Positions 7,142 to 14,439 of a stretch of 22,492 nt of DNA are shown here, one piece after another; the first letter of the stretch is position 1; each line of letters starts with the position of its first letter. The DNA lies in IMG/VR virus record IMGVR_UViG_3300015373_000326, positions 1-22,492 of that record, one strand, 5' to 3'. A model generated the notes under the pieces. That model made no database searches. It was given only the letters and a program-made list of their open reading frames with translations, and was not told where the DNA came from. Made by a program: the position numbers and the translations under genes. Origin of the DNA: a virus.

Positions 7142-8177
7142 ACTGATTAAGGATTTGGTAATGGTGAAGGCCGGCGTCTCGCCGCGGGAGTTTATTGAAC
7201 AGAGCTCCTGCTTCGTATTCAACGAGGGCGAGGTCATGACCTTCAACGACGAGGTGGCCTGTCGGAAGAAGACGGTGATACAAGTCCGCGGGGCCGTCCA
7301 GGCCGCCACCCTGATGGCTATCCTAGAGAAGATGAACGACCCGGAGCTGGAGGTGAAAGAGAACGAGAAAGGCGAGTTAGAGTTCCGGGGCAAGCGGAAA
7401 GCCTTCGGAGTTACCATGGACGCGGAGATCTTTCTCCCGATCGACCGGGTAGAGATCCCGGAGAAGTGGAGGAAGCTACCGGAGGCGTTCACCGAGGCGG
7501 CGGATCTGGCCCAGCATTGCGTCAGCTCCGACGAGAGTAAGTTCATCCTAACCTGCGTCCACCTTCACCCCGAATGGATTGAGAGCTGTGACAACCTCCA
7601 AGCCATTCGGGTGAAGGTGGACACCGGGCTTAAGCGATCCTGTTTGATCCGCGGGACCTCGCTCCAGCACATCAAGGACTTGGCGATGGATGAACTCGCC
7701 GTGTCCCCGTCCTGGGTCCACTTCCGTAACAAGGCCGGGTTGATCTTCTCCTGCCGGCGCTACTCGGAGGACTACCCGGACCTGTCCAAGATCTTCCTCG
7801 TCAAAGGGCACTCCATCAAGGTTCCCCGGACGTTGGCCGAGGCGAGCGACCGGGCGGCGGTGTTTGCAACCGACAAGGCTGGCGACCCGCTAGTCACCGT
7901 CACCCTAGAGACGGGCCGGGTTTGCCTGAAAGGAGAGGGGATCACCGGGTGGTATAAGGAGATCAAGAAGCTCGCCTACGACGGACCGCCAATGGAGTTC
8001 TCCATCTCCCCGACCTTGCTCAAGCATGTTTCGGAGGAGTACTCGGATGCGAGGATCTCCCCGGACAAGATGCGGGCGGAGGGTGACAAGGAGGGTAGGA
8101 GTTGGCAATACGTTACTGTCCTTGGAAATAACAACGGGAAGAAGAAAGAGGAGACGGTTAAGCCCAAGGAGAAATGA
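7122..8177 (+). CDS. dnaN: Sliding clamp (DNA polymerase III beta-like)
   Basis: This 351-residue protein most likely forms the ring that tethers the phage polymerase to DNA. The start has the clamp pattern: LVMVKAGVSPREFIEQSSCF, then VFNEGEVMTFNDEVACRK. The length agrees with a three-domain clamp of about 120 residues per domain, and a clamp-loader ATPase is encoded downstream. The C-terminus ends in a Lys/Glu-rich tail (NNGKKKEETVKPKEK) rather than a compact end. ATG 7122 lies inside the end of the previous gene and follows a purine-rich AAAGAGAAAG. Sequence divergence from bacterial DnaN is large, so the call rests on pattern, length and context. Confidence 0.82.
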   Translation: MRINRDELIKDLVMVKAGVSPREFIEQSSCFVFNEGEVMTFNDEVACRKKTVIQVRGAVQAATLMAILEKMNDPELEVKENEKGELEFRGKRKAFGVTMDAEIFLPIDRVEIPEKWRKLPEAFTEAADLAQHCVSSDESKFILTCVHLHPEWIESCDNLQAIRVKVDTGLKRSCLIRGTSLQHIKDLAMDELAVSPSWVHFRNKAGLIFSCRRYSEDYPDLSKIFLVKGHSIKVPRTLAEASDRAAVFATDKAGDPLVTVTLETGRVCLKGEGITGWYKEIKKLAYDGPPMEFSISPTLLKHVSEEYSDARISPDKMRAEGDKEGRSWQYVTVLGNNNGKKKEETVKPKEK

Positions 8178-9358
8178 AAGGCTTCTTCGCAGTCGATGAG
8201 TTCGTGGAGAGGCCGGAGGTCGGGCTCGTCCCGAAGTGTGGGGCCTGCGGACTACTCAAGACTTGTCAGACTCCGAAGATGCCTCCCTACGGGAAGGGCA
8301 AGCGGGGTGTCCTGATCGTCGGCGAGGCCCCGGGCCAATCGGAGGACGAGCAAGGCCGGCCGTTCGTCGGGAAGTCCGGGCAGTTCCTCCGCGGGACCCT
8401 CGAGGGCTTGGGTTTCGATATGGACCGATACGCTTGGGTAACCAACGCCTTGATCTGCCGGCCGCCGGGCAATGCGACCCCGGACGACAAACGGATCTCC
8501 TACTGCCGGCCGAACTTGATCCAAGCGATCCAAAGACTCCAGCCCAAGGTCATCATCGCCTTGGGACGGTCAGCACTGAGCAGTGTGTTGGGTCCCTTCT
8601 GGACCGGGGACATAGGGACAATGGATCGCTGGACCGGGTGGACGATTCCGTTGGAGACGTATTGGGTTTGTCCCACCTGGCATCCCGCCTACCTACTGCG
8701 GATGAAATCCAATTTGATGGATCGCTTGTTCCGGGGACACCTCGAGCAGGCCCTCTCCCTCGCCTCCGAGCCCGTCCCGGTGAACGTGATGAAAGACTTC
8801 CAGCCCCGCCTTCTCTACGAGGACCGGGAGATTTATGAAGCCATCCGGGACCTCAACCGGGCCGGAGGATGGGCGGCAGTGGATGTCGAAACGAATTGCA
8901 TCAAGCCAGAGTGGCCGAAAGGTAGGATCGTGTCCTGTTCCATCTCCAACGGGGCGGATACAATCTCCTATCCATGGACTCCGACGGCCAGGGAGTACAC
9001 CGGGATGTTCATCAACTCCAAAGCGACGAGGAAGATCAGCTCCAACCTGAAGATGGAAGAGAGATGGTTCCTCAAAGAGTTTGGTCACGGGGTGGTCAAT
9101 TGGGGACATGACACGATGTTAGCTGCCCACTGCCTCGACAACCGGACCGGGATCTGTTCGCTCAAGTTCCAAGCCTTCGTCCGCTTGGGCGTCCCGTCCT
9201 ACAACGACAAGCAGGCCGCCTACCTCGAGGCGGTCAAAGGCCAACCTTACAATCGGATCGCCGAGTTGGACATACACCGCCTCCTTTACTACGGGGCCAC
9301 CGACTCTTACTTGGAATGGCATCTCGCCAAGTTACAACGGAAGGAACTACATGCCTGA
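8174..9358 (+). CDS. Family 4 uracil-DNA glycosylase fused to a 3'-5' exonuclease domain
   Basis: Residues 1 to about 200 are a family 4 (iron-sulfur) uracil-DNA glycosylase. They include CGAC (C22, C25) and C95/C111 as the four cluster cysteines, motif GEAPGQSEDEQGRPFVGKSG (50-69) and a WHPAYLL catalytic-His motif (H170). Residues 230-394 are a DnaQ/PolA-type proofreading exonuclease: ExoI DVETN (D237, E239), ExoII-like NLKMEE (291-296) with Glu in place of the usual Asp, HDTMLAAH, and ExoIII YGATD (Y373, D377). The protein stops there; the polymerase domain is in a separate gene after a 139-aa ORF. It probably removes uracil and proofreads for the phage polymerase. It overlaps the next gene by 8 bases. 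Confidence 0.9.
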   Translation: MKGFFAVDEFVERPEVGLVPKCGACGLLKTCQTPKMPPYGKGKRGVLIVGEAPGQSEDEQGRPFVGKSGQFLRGTLEGLGFDMDRYAWVTNALICRPPGNATPDDKRISYCRPNLIQAIQRLQPKVIIALGRSALSSVLGPFWTGDIGTMDRWTGWTIPLETYWVCPTWHPAYLLRMKSNLMDRLFRGHLEQALSLASEPVPVNVMKDFQPRLLYEDREIYEAIRDLNRAGGWAAVDVETNCIKPEWPKGRIVSCSISNGADTISYPWTPTAREYTGMFINSKATRKISSNLKMEERWFLKEFGHGVVNWGHDTMLAAHCLDNRTGICSLKFQAFVRLGVPSYNDKQAAYLEAVKGQPYNRIAELDIHRLLYYGATDSYLEWHLAKLQRKELHA

Positions 9359-9770
9359 TCTACCCAAGCCAACCCTCCGCCGGCTCCTCGACGCTGCCGC
9401 CCAAGTCGGCGCAGACCGGCTCGCTATGGTGAGGAGTTCAACTCCCTGCCGGGAGTCTGGTCTATTCGTGCTCATGATCGGGGCCAAGGCCGTCCGGGAC
9501 CTCGGCCCAATCTGTATTGAGGCGGCGGCCAAGGTTACCGATGAACACGGACTCCCGGTGCACAAGGGTGATCTCCAACCGGATGATAACCTGGACGAGT
9601 GGTTCGACAAAATGGTGGCGGAGAAGACTTACTTCGCATGGGGTAAGAAGGACGACCCTTACGTTATGTTCACCTTCTTCGTCGGCCAGGAGCTCGTGGA
9701 CTACTTGGCCCCCAGGTTGACGGAACAAGGGTGTTGGTGTGAAGGCGGCGGACCGCCGAAGAGATATTAA
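9351..9770 (+). CDS. Hypothetical protein between the exonuclease and polymerase genes, 139 aa
   Basis: I do not recognise this 139-residue protein. It appears to be a soluble alpha/beta fold: a helix TLRRLLDAAAQVG, strand-like segments around LFVLMIGAKAV and YVMFTFFVGQELVDYLAPRL, and a Cys/Gly-rich end (GCWCEGGGPPKRY). No nuclease, ATPase or metal motif is clear. It overlaps the UDG-exonuclease gene by 8 bases and ends one base before the polymerase ATG, so it is co-translated with the polymerase parts and may be an accessory protein of that complex. Confidence 0.75.
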   Translation: MPDLPKPTLRRLLDAAAQVGADRLAMVRSSTPCRESGLFVLMIGAKAVRDLGPICIEAAAKVTDEHGLPVHKGDLQPDDNLDEWFDKMVAEKTYFAWGKKDDPYVMFTFFVGQELVDYLAPRLTEQGCWCEGGGPPKRY

Positions 9771-9771
9771 A

Positions 9772-11265
9772 ATGTCGGGCATTTGGGACAACAACTCACG
9801 GATGAAAGTACAAGCCAATAGGCAGGAAGGATATCAACTCCTTCAGGACGGATTGCACGAGCTCTCTTGGGTGGAGAGTGTCGGCATCCGTATCGACACC
9901 CGGCGCCTCGCCTGGACCAAGGAGAAGCTTCAGGGTTTGACACGCGACCTCCGGCGGGAGCTGGAGGAGGATAAGACGTGGACCCGGTGGAGGAGGCGGT
10001 TTGGAGCCAAGGCGAACCTCAACTCGAGAGATCAGCTGGCGGTTATATTACACGACGAGCTAGGGCACGAGGTCAAGAAGACCACGGAGAACGGCCGGCC
10101 GATGATGGACGAGGAGAGTCTGGCCGACTTGAATCACCCCTTCGTAGATCGTCTCTCCAAGCTGTACAAATACGACAAGGCCCTCAAGACGTTCCTCACC
10201 GGCATCGAACGGGAGGTTATCGGGGACCGCCTCCACCCGATCTTCAACTTGCACATTGCCCGGTCCTATCGTTCCTCGTCGGACAGCCCCAACTTCCAGA
10301 ACTTTCCGGTGAGGGATAAGATCATATCAAAGATCATCCGCTCGGTGTTCATCGCCTCGCCGGGGTGCATCCTAGTAGAGAACGACTTCAAAGGGATAGA
10401 GGTGGGCGTGAGTGCCTGTTACCACAAGGACCGGAACTTCATCTCCTACATCACGACACCGGGCAAGGACATGCACAAGGATATGGCCGCCCAAATCTAC
10501 AAGCTCAAACCGGAGCAGGTGGACAAGGACATCCGCTACGGGGCCAAGAACAAATTTGTCTTCCCCCAATTTTACGGTGACTTCTACGTGTCTTGCGCCC
10601 GGAACCTCTGGGAGTGGATCCGACAAGGGAAGCTGAAGGGACCCGATGGCGGATCGCTCCGGGACCACCTAGCGGAACAAGGGATAGAGGAGCTGGGAGC
10701 CTGCGACCCGGACTCTCCGCCCGTCCCGGGAACCTTCGAGCACCATCTCAAGAGGGTGGAGCAGGACTTCTGGGACAGGCGCTTCCAACAATACGGCCGG
10801 TGGCGGAAGGAGTGGTACACCGCCTATCAGGAGCGGGGCTACTTTGACCTCCTGTCCGGGTTCCGGATCCACGGCATGTTCACCCGCAATCAGGTTATCA
10901 ACCTCCCGGTTCAAGGGAGTGCATTCCATTGTCTGCTCTGGTCCCTGATCCAGGTCAACCGGAAGCTGCGGGCGGCGGACATGAAGAGTCGGGTCGTTGG
11001 GCAGATCCACGACAGTATGATTGGGGATGTGCCGGAGGAGGAACTCACCGACTATTTGGAGATCGTAGCCTCCGTCGTAAAAGAGTTGCGGACCCACTAT
11101 AAGTGGCTCATCATCCCGTTGGAAATTGAGTGTGAGATCTCGCCGCCGGGCAAGAGTTGGTTTGCCAAGCGGGAGGTGAAGTACAAAGATGGAAAGTTCG
11201 AGCACGAAGGGAAGGCGGTGTCCGCCTCCCGGTTCTTGAAGATAATGGATCAAAATGGAAACTAG
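9772..11265 (+). CDS. DNA polymerase, family A, polymerase domain only
   Basis: This 497-residue protein carries the polymerase part of a PolI-type enzyme without exonuclease domains. Motif A is VENDFKGIE with the metal-binding D205 and E210. Motif B is RYGAKNKFVFPQFYG (255-269), a phage form of the O-helix. Motif C is VGQIHDSM with H413 and D414. SYRSSSDSPNFQNFPVRD (165-182) is the primer-side motif. The missing 3'-5' exonuclease is in the gene at 8174 and the 5' nuclease in that at 16566. ATG 9772, two bases after the previous stop and behind AAGAGA, is preferred over the in-frame GTG at 9739. Its end overlaps the clamp-loader gene by 11 bases. Confidence 0.93.
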   Translation: MSGIWDNNSRMKVQANRQEGYQLLQDGLHELSWVESVGIRIDTRRLAWTKEKLQGLTRDLRRELEEDKTWTRWRRRFGAKANLNSRDQLAVILHDELGHEVKKTTENGRPMMDEESLADLNHPFVDRLSKLYKYDKALKTFLTGIEREVIGDRLHPIFNLHIARSYRSSSDSPNFQNFPVRDKIISKIIRSVFIASPGCILVENDFKGIEVGVSACYHKDRNFISYITTPGKDMHKDMAAQIYKLKPEQVDKDIRYGAKNKFVFPQFYGDFYVSCARNLWEWIRQGKLKGPDGGSLRDHLAEQGIEELGACDPDSPPVPGTFEHHLKRVEQDFWDRRFQQYGRWRKEWYTAYQERGYFDLLSGFRIHGMFTRNQVINLPVQGSAFHCLLWSLIQVNRKLRAADMKSRVVGQIHDSMIGDVPEEELTDYLEIVASVVKELRTHYKWLIIPLEIECEISPPGKSWFAKREVKYKDGKFEHEGKAVSASRFLKIMDQNGN

Positions 11266-12181
11266 TCTTTACAAGAAGTACCGGCCTCGCCGGCTATCGG
11301 ACTTACTAGGTCAGGACGGGGCCGTCTCCAGCTTGAAGCTGCTCGTTCAGGAAAATCGGGTTCCACAGACCATCCTGCTGGCCGGCCCGTCGGGATGCGG
11401 TAAGACGACCATTGGAAGGATTCTCAAGGAGAAGCTCGGCTGCGGCGACCCGGACTACTTCGAGATCAACTGTGCGGACTTCCGCGGGATTGATACGGTC
11501 AGGGACATCCGCCGGGCTGTTAACCTCCGGCCGATGGCGGGTGAGTGTCGGATTTGGTTGATCGACGAATGCCATAAACTTACCAACGACGCCCAGAACG
11601 GCTTGCTCAAGGTCCTCGAGGACACTCCGCCCAAAGTTTACTTCATGTTAGCAACGACGGATCCTCACAAGTTGATCAAGGGCATCGTCACCCGGAGCAC
11701 CCAAATCTCTGTCGTTCCTCTGTCCCTAAAATACCTGGCGGTGTTGGTCCGGGATATCGCCGCGAAGGAGAAGTACAAACTCACCGAGGATGTGGTGGAC
11801 GCCCTCGTGGAGGCCGCCGACGGATCCGCTCGCAAGGCCTTGGTTATCCTGGAACAGATTGGAGGGTTGGCTTCGGAGGACGAACAACTCTCCGCCCTCA
11901 AAGGGGCTACGCTCGACAAGATCGTAGTGAAGAAGCTGGTTCAGGTTCTACTCTACGGACGGAACAACTGGAGCGAGGCGGCGGGTTGTTTGCGGGCCTT
12001 GGAAGAGGAGGACCCGGAGCACATCCGTTACATGATCTTGGGATACTGTCGGAAGGTTCTGTTAGGCGGTGGCAAGTTGGCTCCACGGGCCTACATCATA
12101 CTGGATGTCATGGCCGACAATTTCTTTAACAGCAAACAAGCAGGACTCGCCGCAGCCTGCTGGGAGATAATGAATCAATAA
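11255..12181 (+). CDS. dnaX: Clamp loader ATPase (DnaX/gp44-like)
   Basis: This 308-residue AAA+ protein should open and load the sliding clamp encoded at 7122. It begins with the DnaX signature LYKKYRPRRLSDLLGQDGAV and has Walker A GPSGCGKTT (44-52), Walker B WLIDECHKL (101-109), sensor 1 MLATTDPHKL (131-140) and an SRC-like segment TRSTQ (146-150) in which R147 may be the arginine finger. It lacks the zinc-finger insert and the C-terminal tau extension of bacterial DnaX, so it resembles the compact T4 gp44 or RFC small subunits. No second loader subunit is seen in the window. Confidence 0.92.
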   Translation: METSLYKKYRPRRLSDLLGQDGAVSSLKLLVQENRVPQTILLAGPSGCGKTTIGRILKEKLGCGDPDYFEINCADFRGIDTVRDIRRAVNLRPMAGECRIWLIDECHKLTNDAQNGLLKVLEDTPPKVYFMLATTDPHKLIKGIVTRSTQISVVPLSLKYLAVLVRDIAAKEKYKLTEDVVDALVEAADGSARKALVILEQIGGLASEDEQLSALKGATLDKIVVKKLVQVLLYGRNNWSEAAGCLRALEEEDPEHIRYMILGYCRKVLLGGGKLAPRAYIILDVMADNFFNSKQAGLAAACWEIMNQ

Positions 12182-12187
12182 AGCTAT

Positions 12188-12580
12188 ATGCAACTCATCG
12201 AACAACAACACAAACAGATGGTGAAGTCGTTAGTCAAGAACCCGGCGGAGATCTTGGCCGCCTTGGATCCGGTCAAGGTGGACCTACTCCACGCTATGCT
12301 CGGTATTGCGAGCGAGGCCGGGGAATTGTTGGACGCCGTAAAGGCCCACGTCATCTACAACAAACCATTGGATAGGGTGAACGTGAAGGAGGAGCTCGGC
12401 GACCTTGAGTTCTACTTGGAACAATTCCGGACCAATCCATACATGGACGTTGGTCGCGAGGAAGTCCTAAGGGGTAACATCGAGAAGCTGGCCAAACGTT
12501 ACAAGGACTTCAAGTACACCGACAAGCAGGCCGTCGAACGGGCCGACAAACAAGCCGGCGCCGCCGGATCCATGTCATGA
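12188..12580 (+). CDS. MazG-like nucleotide pyrophosphohydrolase
   Basis: The 130-residue all-helical protein has the MazG/dUTPase-like metal motif: EXXE in SEAGELLDAV (E43, E46), followed after about 22 residues by EXXD in EELGDLEFYLEQ (E69, D72). Enzymes of this family hydrolyse NTPs or dNTPs to monophosphate and pyrophosphate; in phages they are thought to adjust nucleotide or alarmone pools. The C-terminus RYKDFKYTDKQAVERADKQ is typical of the phage form. The gene has no clear ribosome site and lies 6 bases after the clamp loader. Its stop overlaps the next ATG. Confidence 0.85.
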   Translation: MQLIEQQHKQMVKSLVKNPAEILAALDPVKVDLLHAMLGIASEAGELLDAVKAHVIYNKPLDRVNVKEELGDLEFYLEQFRTNPYMDVGREEVLRGNIEKLAKRYKDFKYTDKQAVERADKQAGAAGSMS

Positions 12581-13098
12581 AAAGCGGGAACGAGGAAAAG
12601 ACGACCCGGCGGGAACGGGCGGAGATCACCGTCCAGATCGACGAGCTCCGCCTCGGTGACGAATGCGTCAACCTCCCGCACAATTACCTACAGGCCGCCC
12701 ACCAAGCTGCGGACTCCCGGCGGGATGTGGAGTATGCTAAGAACGAGCTGGAGGTGGTGGACGCCGACCTCTGCAAGCACATCCGGTCCACACCGGGCAA
12801 GTATGGGTTGGAGAAGGTCACCGAGTCGGCGATCAAAGAGATCGTAGTCCTCCAACCACCTTACAAGGAAGCCCAATCCCGGTTGATCAAGTCCAAGCAC
12901 CGGCAGGACTTGGATCAGGCCCTCGTGAGTGCCCTCGAGCACAAGAAGAGGGCCCTCGCGATGCTGGTGGATTTGCACACCTCCGGTTACTTCTCCGAAG
13001 TCAAACCGACCACGGCGGAGGGTCGGCAGTCCATGGAACAGAAGATGAAGGAACGGATACGGACCCGCGGGCAACGGAGAGAGGAAGAGGAGGAGTGA
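12577..13098 (+). CDS. Helical protein, possible UvsY-like recombination mediator
   Basis: This 173-residue protein is nearly all helical and charged, with a coiled-coil-like core (NYLQAAHQAADSRRDVEYAK, then NELEVVDADLCKHIRSTPGKYG, then KVTESAIKEIVVLQPPYKEA) and a Glu/Arg-rich end. This organisation matches small phage proteins that I recall being linked to T4 UvsY, which loads UvsX recombinase onto SSB-coated DNA. Sequence alone does not prove it. The context supports it: a gp32-like SSB and a RecA/UvsX-like gene follow directly. The ATG overlaps the stop of the MazG-like gene, and the stop overlaps a GTG-started membrane peptide. Confidence 0.55.
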   Translation: MKSGNEEKTTRRERAEITVQIDELRLGDECVNLPHNYLQAAHQAADSRRDVEYAKNELEVVDADLCKHIRSTPGKYGLEKVTESAIKEIVVLQPPYKEAQSRLIKSKHRQDLDQALVSALEHKKRALAMLVDLHTSGYFSEVKPTTAEGRQSMEQKMKERIRTRGQRREEEEE

Positions 13099-13217
13099 TC
13101 ATTCTTTACATTTTGCTTGGAGTGTTGCTGCTACCAATAGTCGCCTACTTGGTGATGAAGTTTGGAACGGCGGGCTACCTTCGGGCGAAGGAACAGTACA
13201 ACAACCGAAAACCATAA
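13095..13217 (+). CDS. 40-aa single-pass membrane peptide
   Basis: A GTG at 13095 overlaps the preceding TGA (GTGA) and opens a 40-codon frame ending in TAA at 13215-13217. Residues 2-21 are strongly hydrophobic (IILYILLGVLLLPIVAYLVM), followed by a soluble basic end containing GTAGYLRAKEQYNNRKP. This is a clear transmembrane segment with a cytoplasmic-looking tail. Purine-rich ribosome-site sequence (GAGGAAGAGGAGGA) runs up to the start. It fills what would otherwise be a gap before the SSB gene. The function is unknown; membrane attachment of the replication or recombination complex is a guess. Confidence 0.65.
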   Translation: MIILYILLGVLLLPIVAYLVMKFGTAGYLRAKEQYNNRKP

Positions 13218-13230
13218 ACAAAAGGACATT

Positions 13231-14439
13231 ATGTCTAGAACGCAAGAGCGGGAGGAGCGGCGCCTCAAGTACACGTCAGGCCGCGATCGGGCGAAGAAGA
13301 AGGAACAAGGGATGGGCTTTTCAGCCACCTACCTCAAACTACCACAAGGGGCCACATTGTTCCGGCCGAAGGTTGGCATCTACTTGTTGGATGTCCTCCC
13401 TTACCGGGTCGGGAAACACAATCCGTTCGCCCAAGAGGGTTCGCTCCACTACGAGCGGACTTACCACCTTCACGGCCGGGTCGGGGCGGATCAGAACGCC
13501 TACCTGTGCCCCCGGATGACGAGGAAGAAGCCCTGCCCCATCTGCGAACACCGCCAACGCCTCATGCGGGACGACGCGGCCGAGAACGAGGCTATGATCA
13601 AGGACATCTCCCCGCGGGAGCGCCAGCTCTTCAACATCCGTAACCTCAAGGAGCCAGACAAGGGCATCCAGTTGTTCGACATCTCCTACCACCTCTTCGG
13701 CCGGCTGCTCGACGCCCGGATTAGGGACTCGGACGAGGAGGACGAGTGGGACTTGTTCTATCGGCTGGAAGGTGGGCTCACCCTCAAGGTCGGGTTTGCG
13801 GAGAAGTCCTTCGGCGGTCGGTCCTTCGTGGAGGCGGAGACGATCGACTTCAAAACCCGGAAGGAAGACTACGATAACGAGTTCCTCGACCAGGTGTTCA
13901 ACTTGGATGAGCTCCTGAAGATGGAGGAATACGACGTCCTGAAGGAACGGTTCCTGGAATCGGCCGAGGAGAAGGACGACAAGGAAGAGGACGACGAGGT
14001 TGAAGACGCCCGCAAGAAGGGCAAACGGACTCCGGCGGACTCCGACGAGGATGATGACGACGATGACGGGGACGACAAACCCAAGAAGAAGGCTCGGGTG
14101 GAAGTGGACGATGACGACGATGACGAGCCTGCTCCTAAGGCTAAGAAAAAGCGGGTGGAGGATGACGAGACGCCACCCGACGATGACGACGACGACGAGC
14201 CGGCCCCGAAGGGCAAGAAGAAAGCCAAAGGTGAGGACGAGAACTGGGATGACTTCGACGAGGATGACAAGCCCAAGGGCAAGAAGTCTAAGGACGAGGA
14301 CGAGGACGAGGACGACGATGATGATGAGCCGGCCCCGAAGAAAAAGCGGGTCGAGGACTCGGATGATGACGACGACGAGCCGGCACCCAAGAAGAAGAAG
14401 GTAAAGGCCGAAGTCAACGGGGACGACGACGATGATTGA
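13231..14439 (+). CDS. gp32-like single-stranded DNA-binding protein with long charged repeat tail
   Basis: The 402-residue protein has a T4 gp32-type core (about 1-245). A zinc site is suggested by YHLHG (H79 or H81), C93, C102 and C105 in LCPRMTRKKPCPICEH, followed by LFNIRNL and a FDISYHLFGRLL strand region. The remaining 157 residues are low-complexity, alternating Asp runs with Lys clusters and four EPAPK units (299, 323, 366, 383), and the protein ends NGDDDDD. Acidic C-termini of SSBs recruit replication proteins; this one is far longer than usual and also heavily basic. ATG 13231 follows AAAGGACATT. The 3' end overlaps the recombinase gene by 8 bases. Confidence 0.85.
   Translation: MSRTQEREERRLKYTSGRDRAKKKEQGMGFSATYLKLPQGATLFRPKVGIYLLDVLPYRVGKHNPFAQEGSLHYERTYHLHGRVGADQNAYLCPRMTRKKPCPICEHRQRLMRDDAAENEAMIKDISPRERQLFNIRNLKEPDKGIQLFDISYHLFGRLLDARIRDSDEEDEWDLFYRLEGGLTLKVGFAEKSFGGRSFVEAETIDFKTRKEDYDNEFLDQVFNLDELLKMEEYDVLKERFLESAEEKDDKEEDDEVEDARKKGKRTPADSDEDDDDDDGDDKPKKKARVEVDDDDDDEPAPKAKKKRVEDDETPPDDDDDDEPAPKGKKKAKGEDENWDDFDEDDKPKGKKSKDEDEDEDDDDDEPAPKKKRVEDSDDDDDEPAPKKKKVKAEVNGDDDDD
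13966..14436 (+). repeat. Imperfect tandem repeats coding for the DDDDDEPAPK(K) tail of the SSB
   Basis: Within the SSB gene, GAC/GAT-rich blocks alternate with AAG-rich blocks. The unit Asp-run + EPAPK + Lys/Arg cluster (for example DDDDDEPAPKKKRVED) appears about four times with spacings of roughly 24, 43 and 17 residues. Such repeats can expand or contract by slippage or recombination, so tail length may vary among relatives. Confidence 0.7.

Noticed and set aside
9739-9771. GTG 9739 as start of the polymerase
   Set aside because: It would overlap the previous gene by 32 bases without a ribosome site, while ATG 9772 follows directly after the stop with a purine-rich site.
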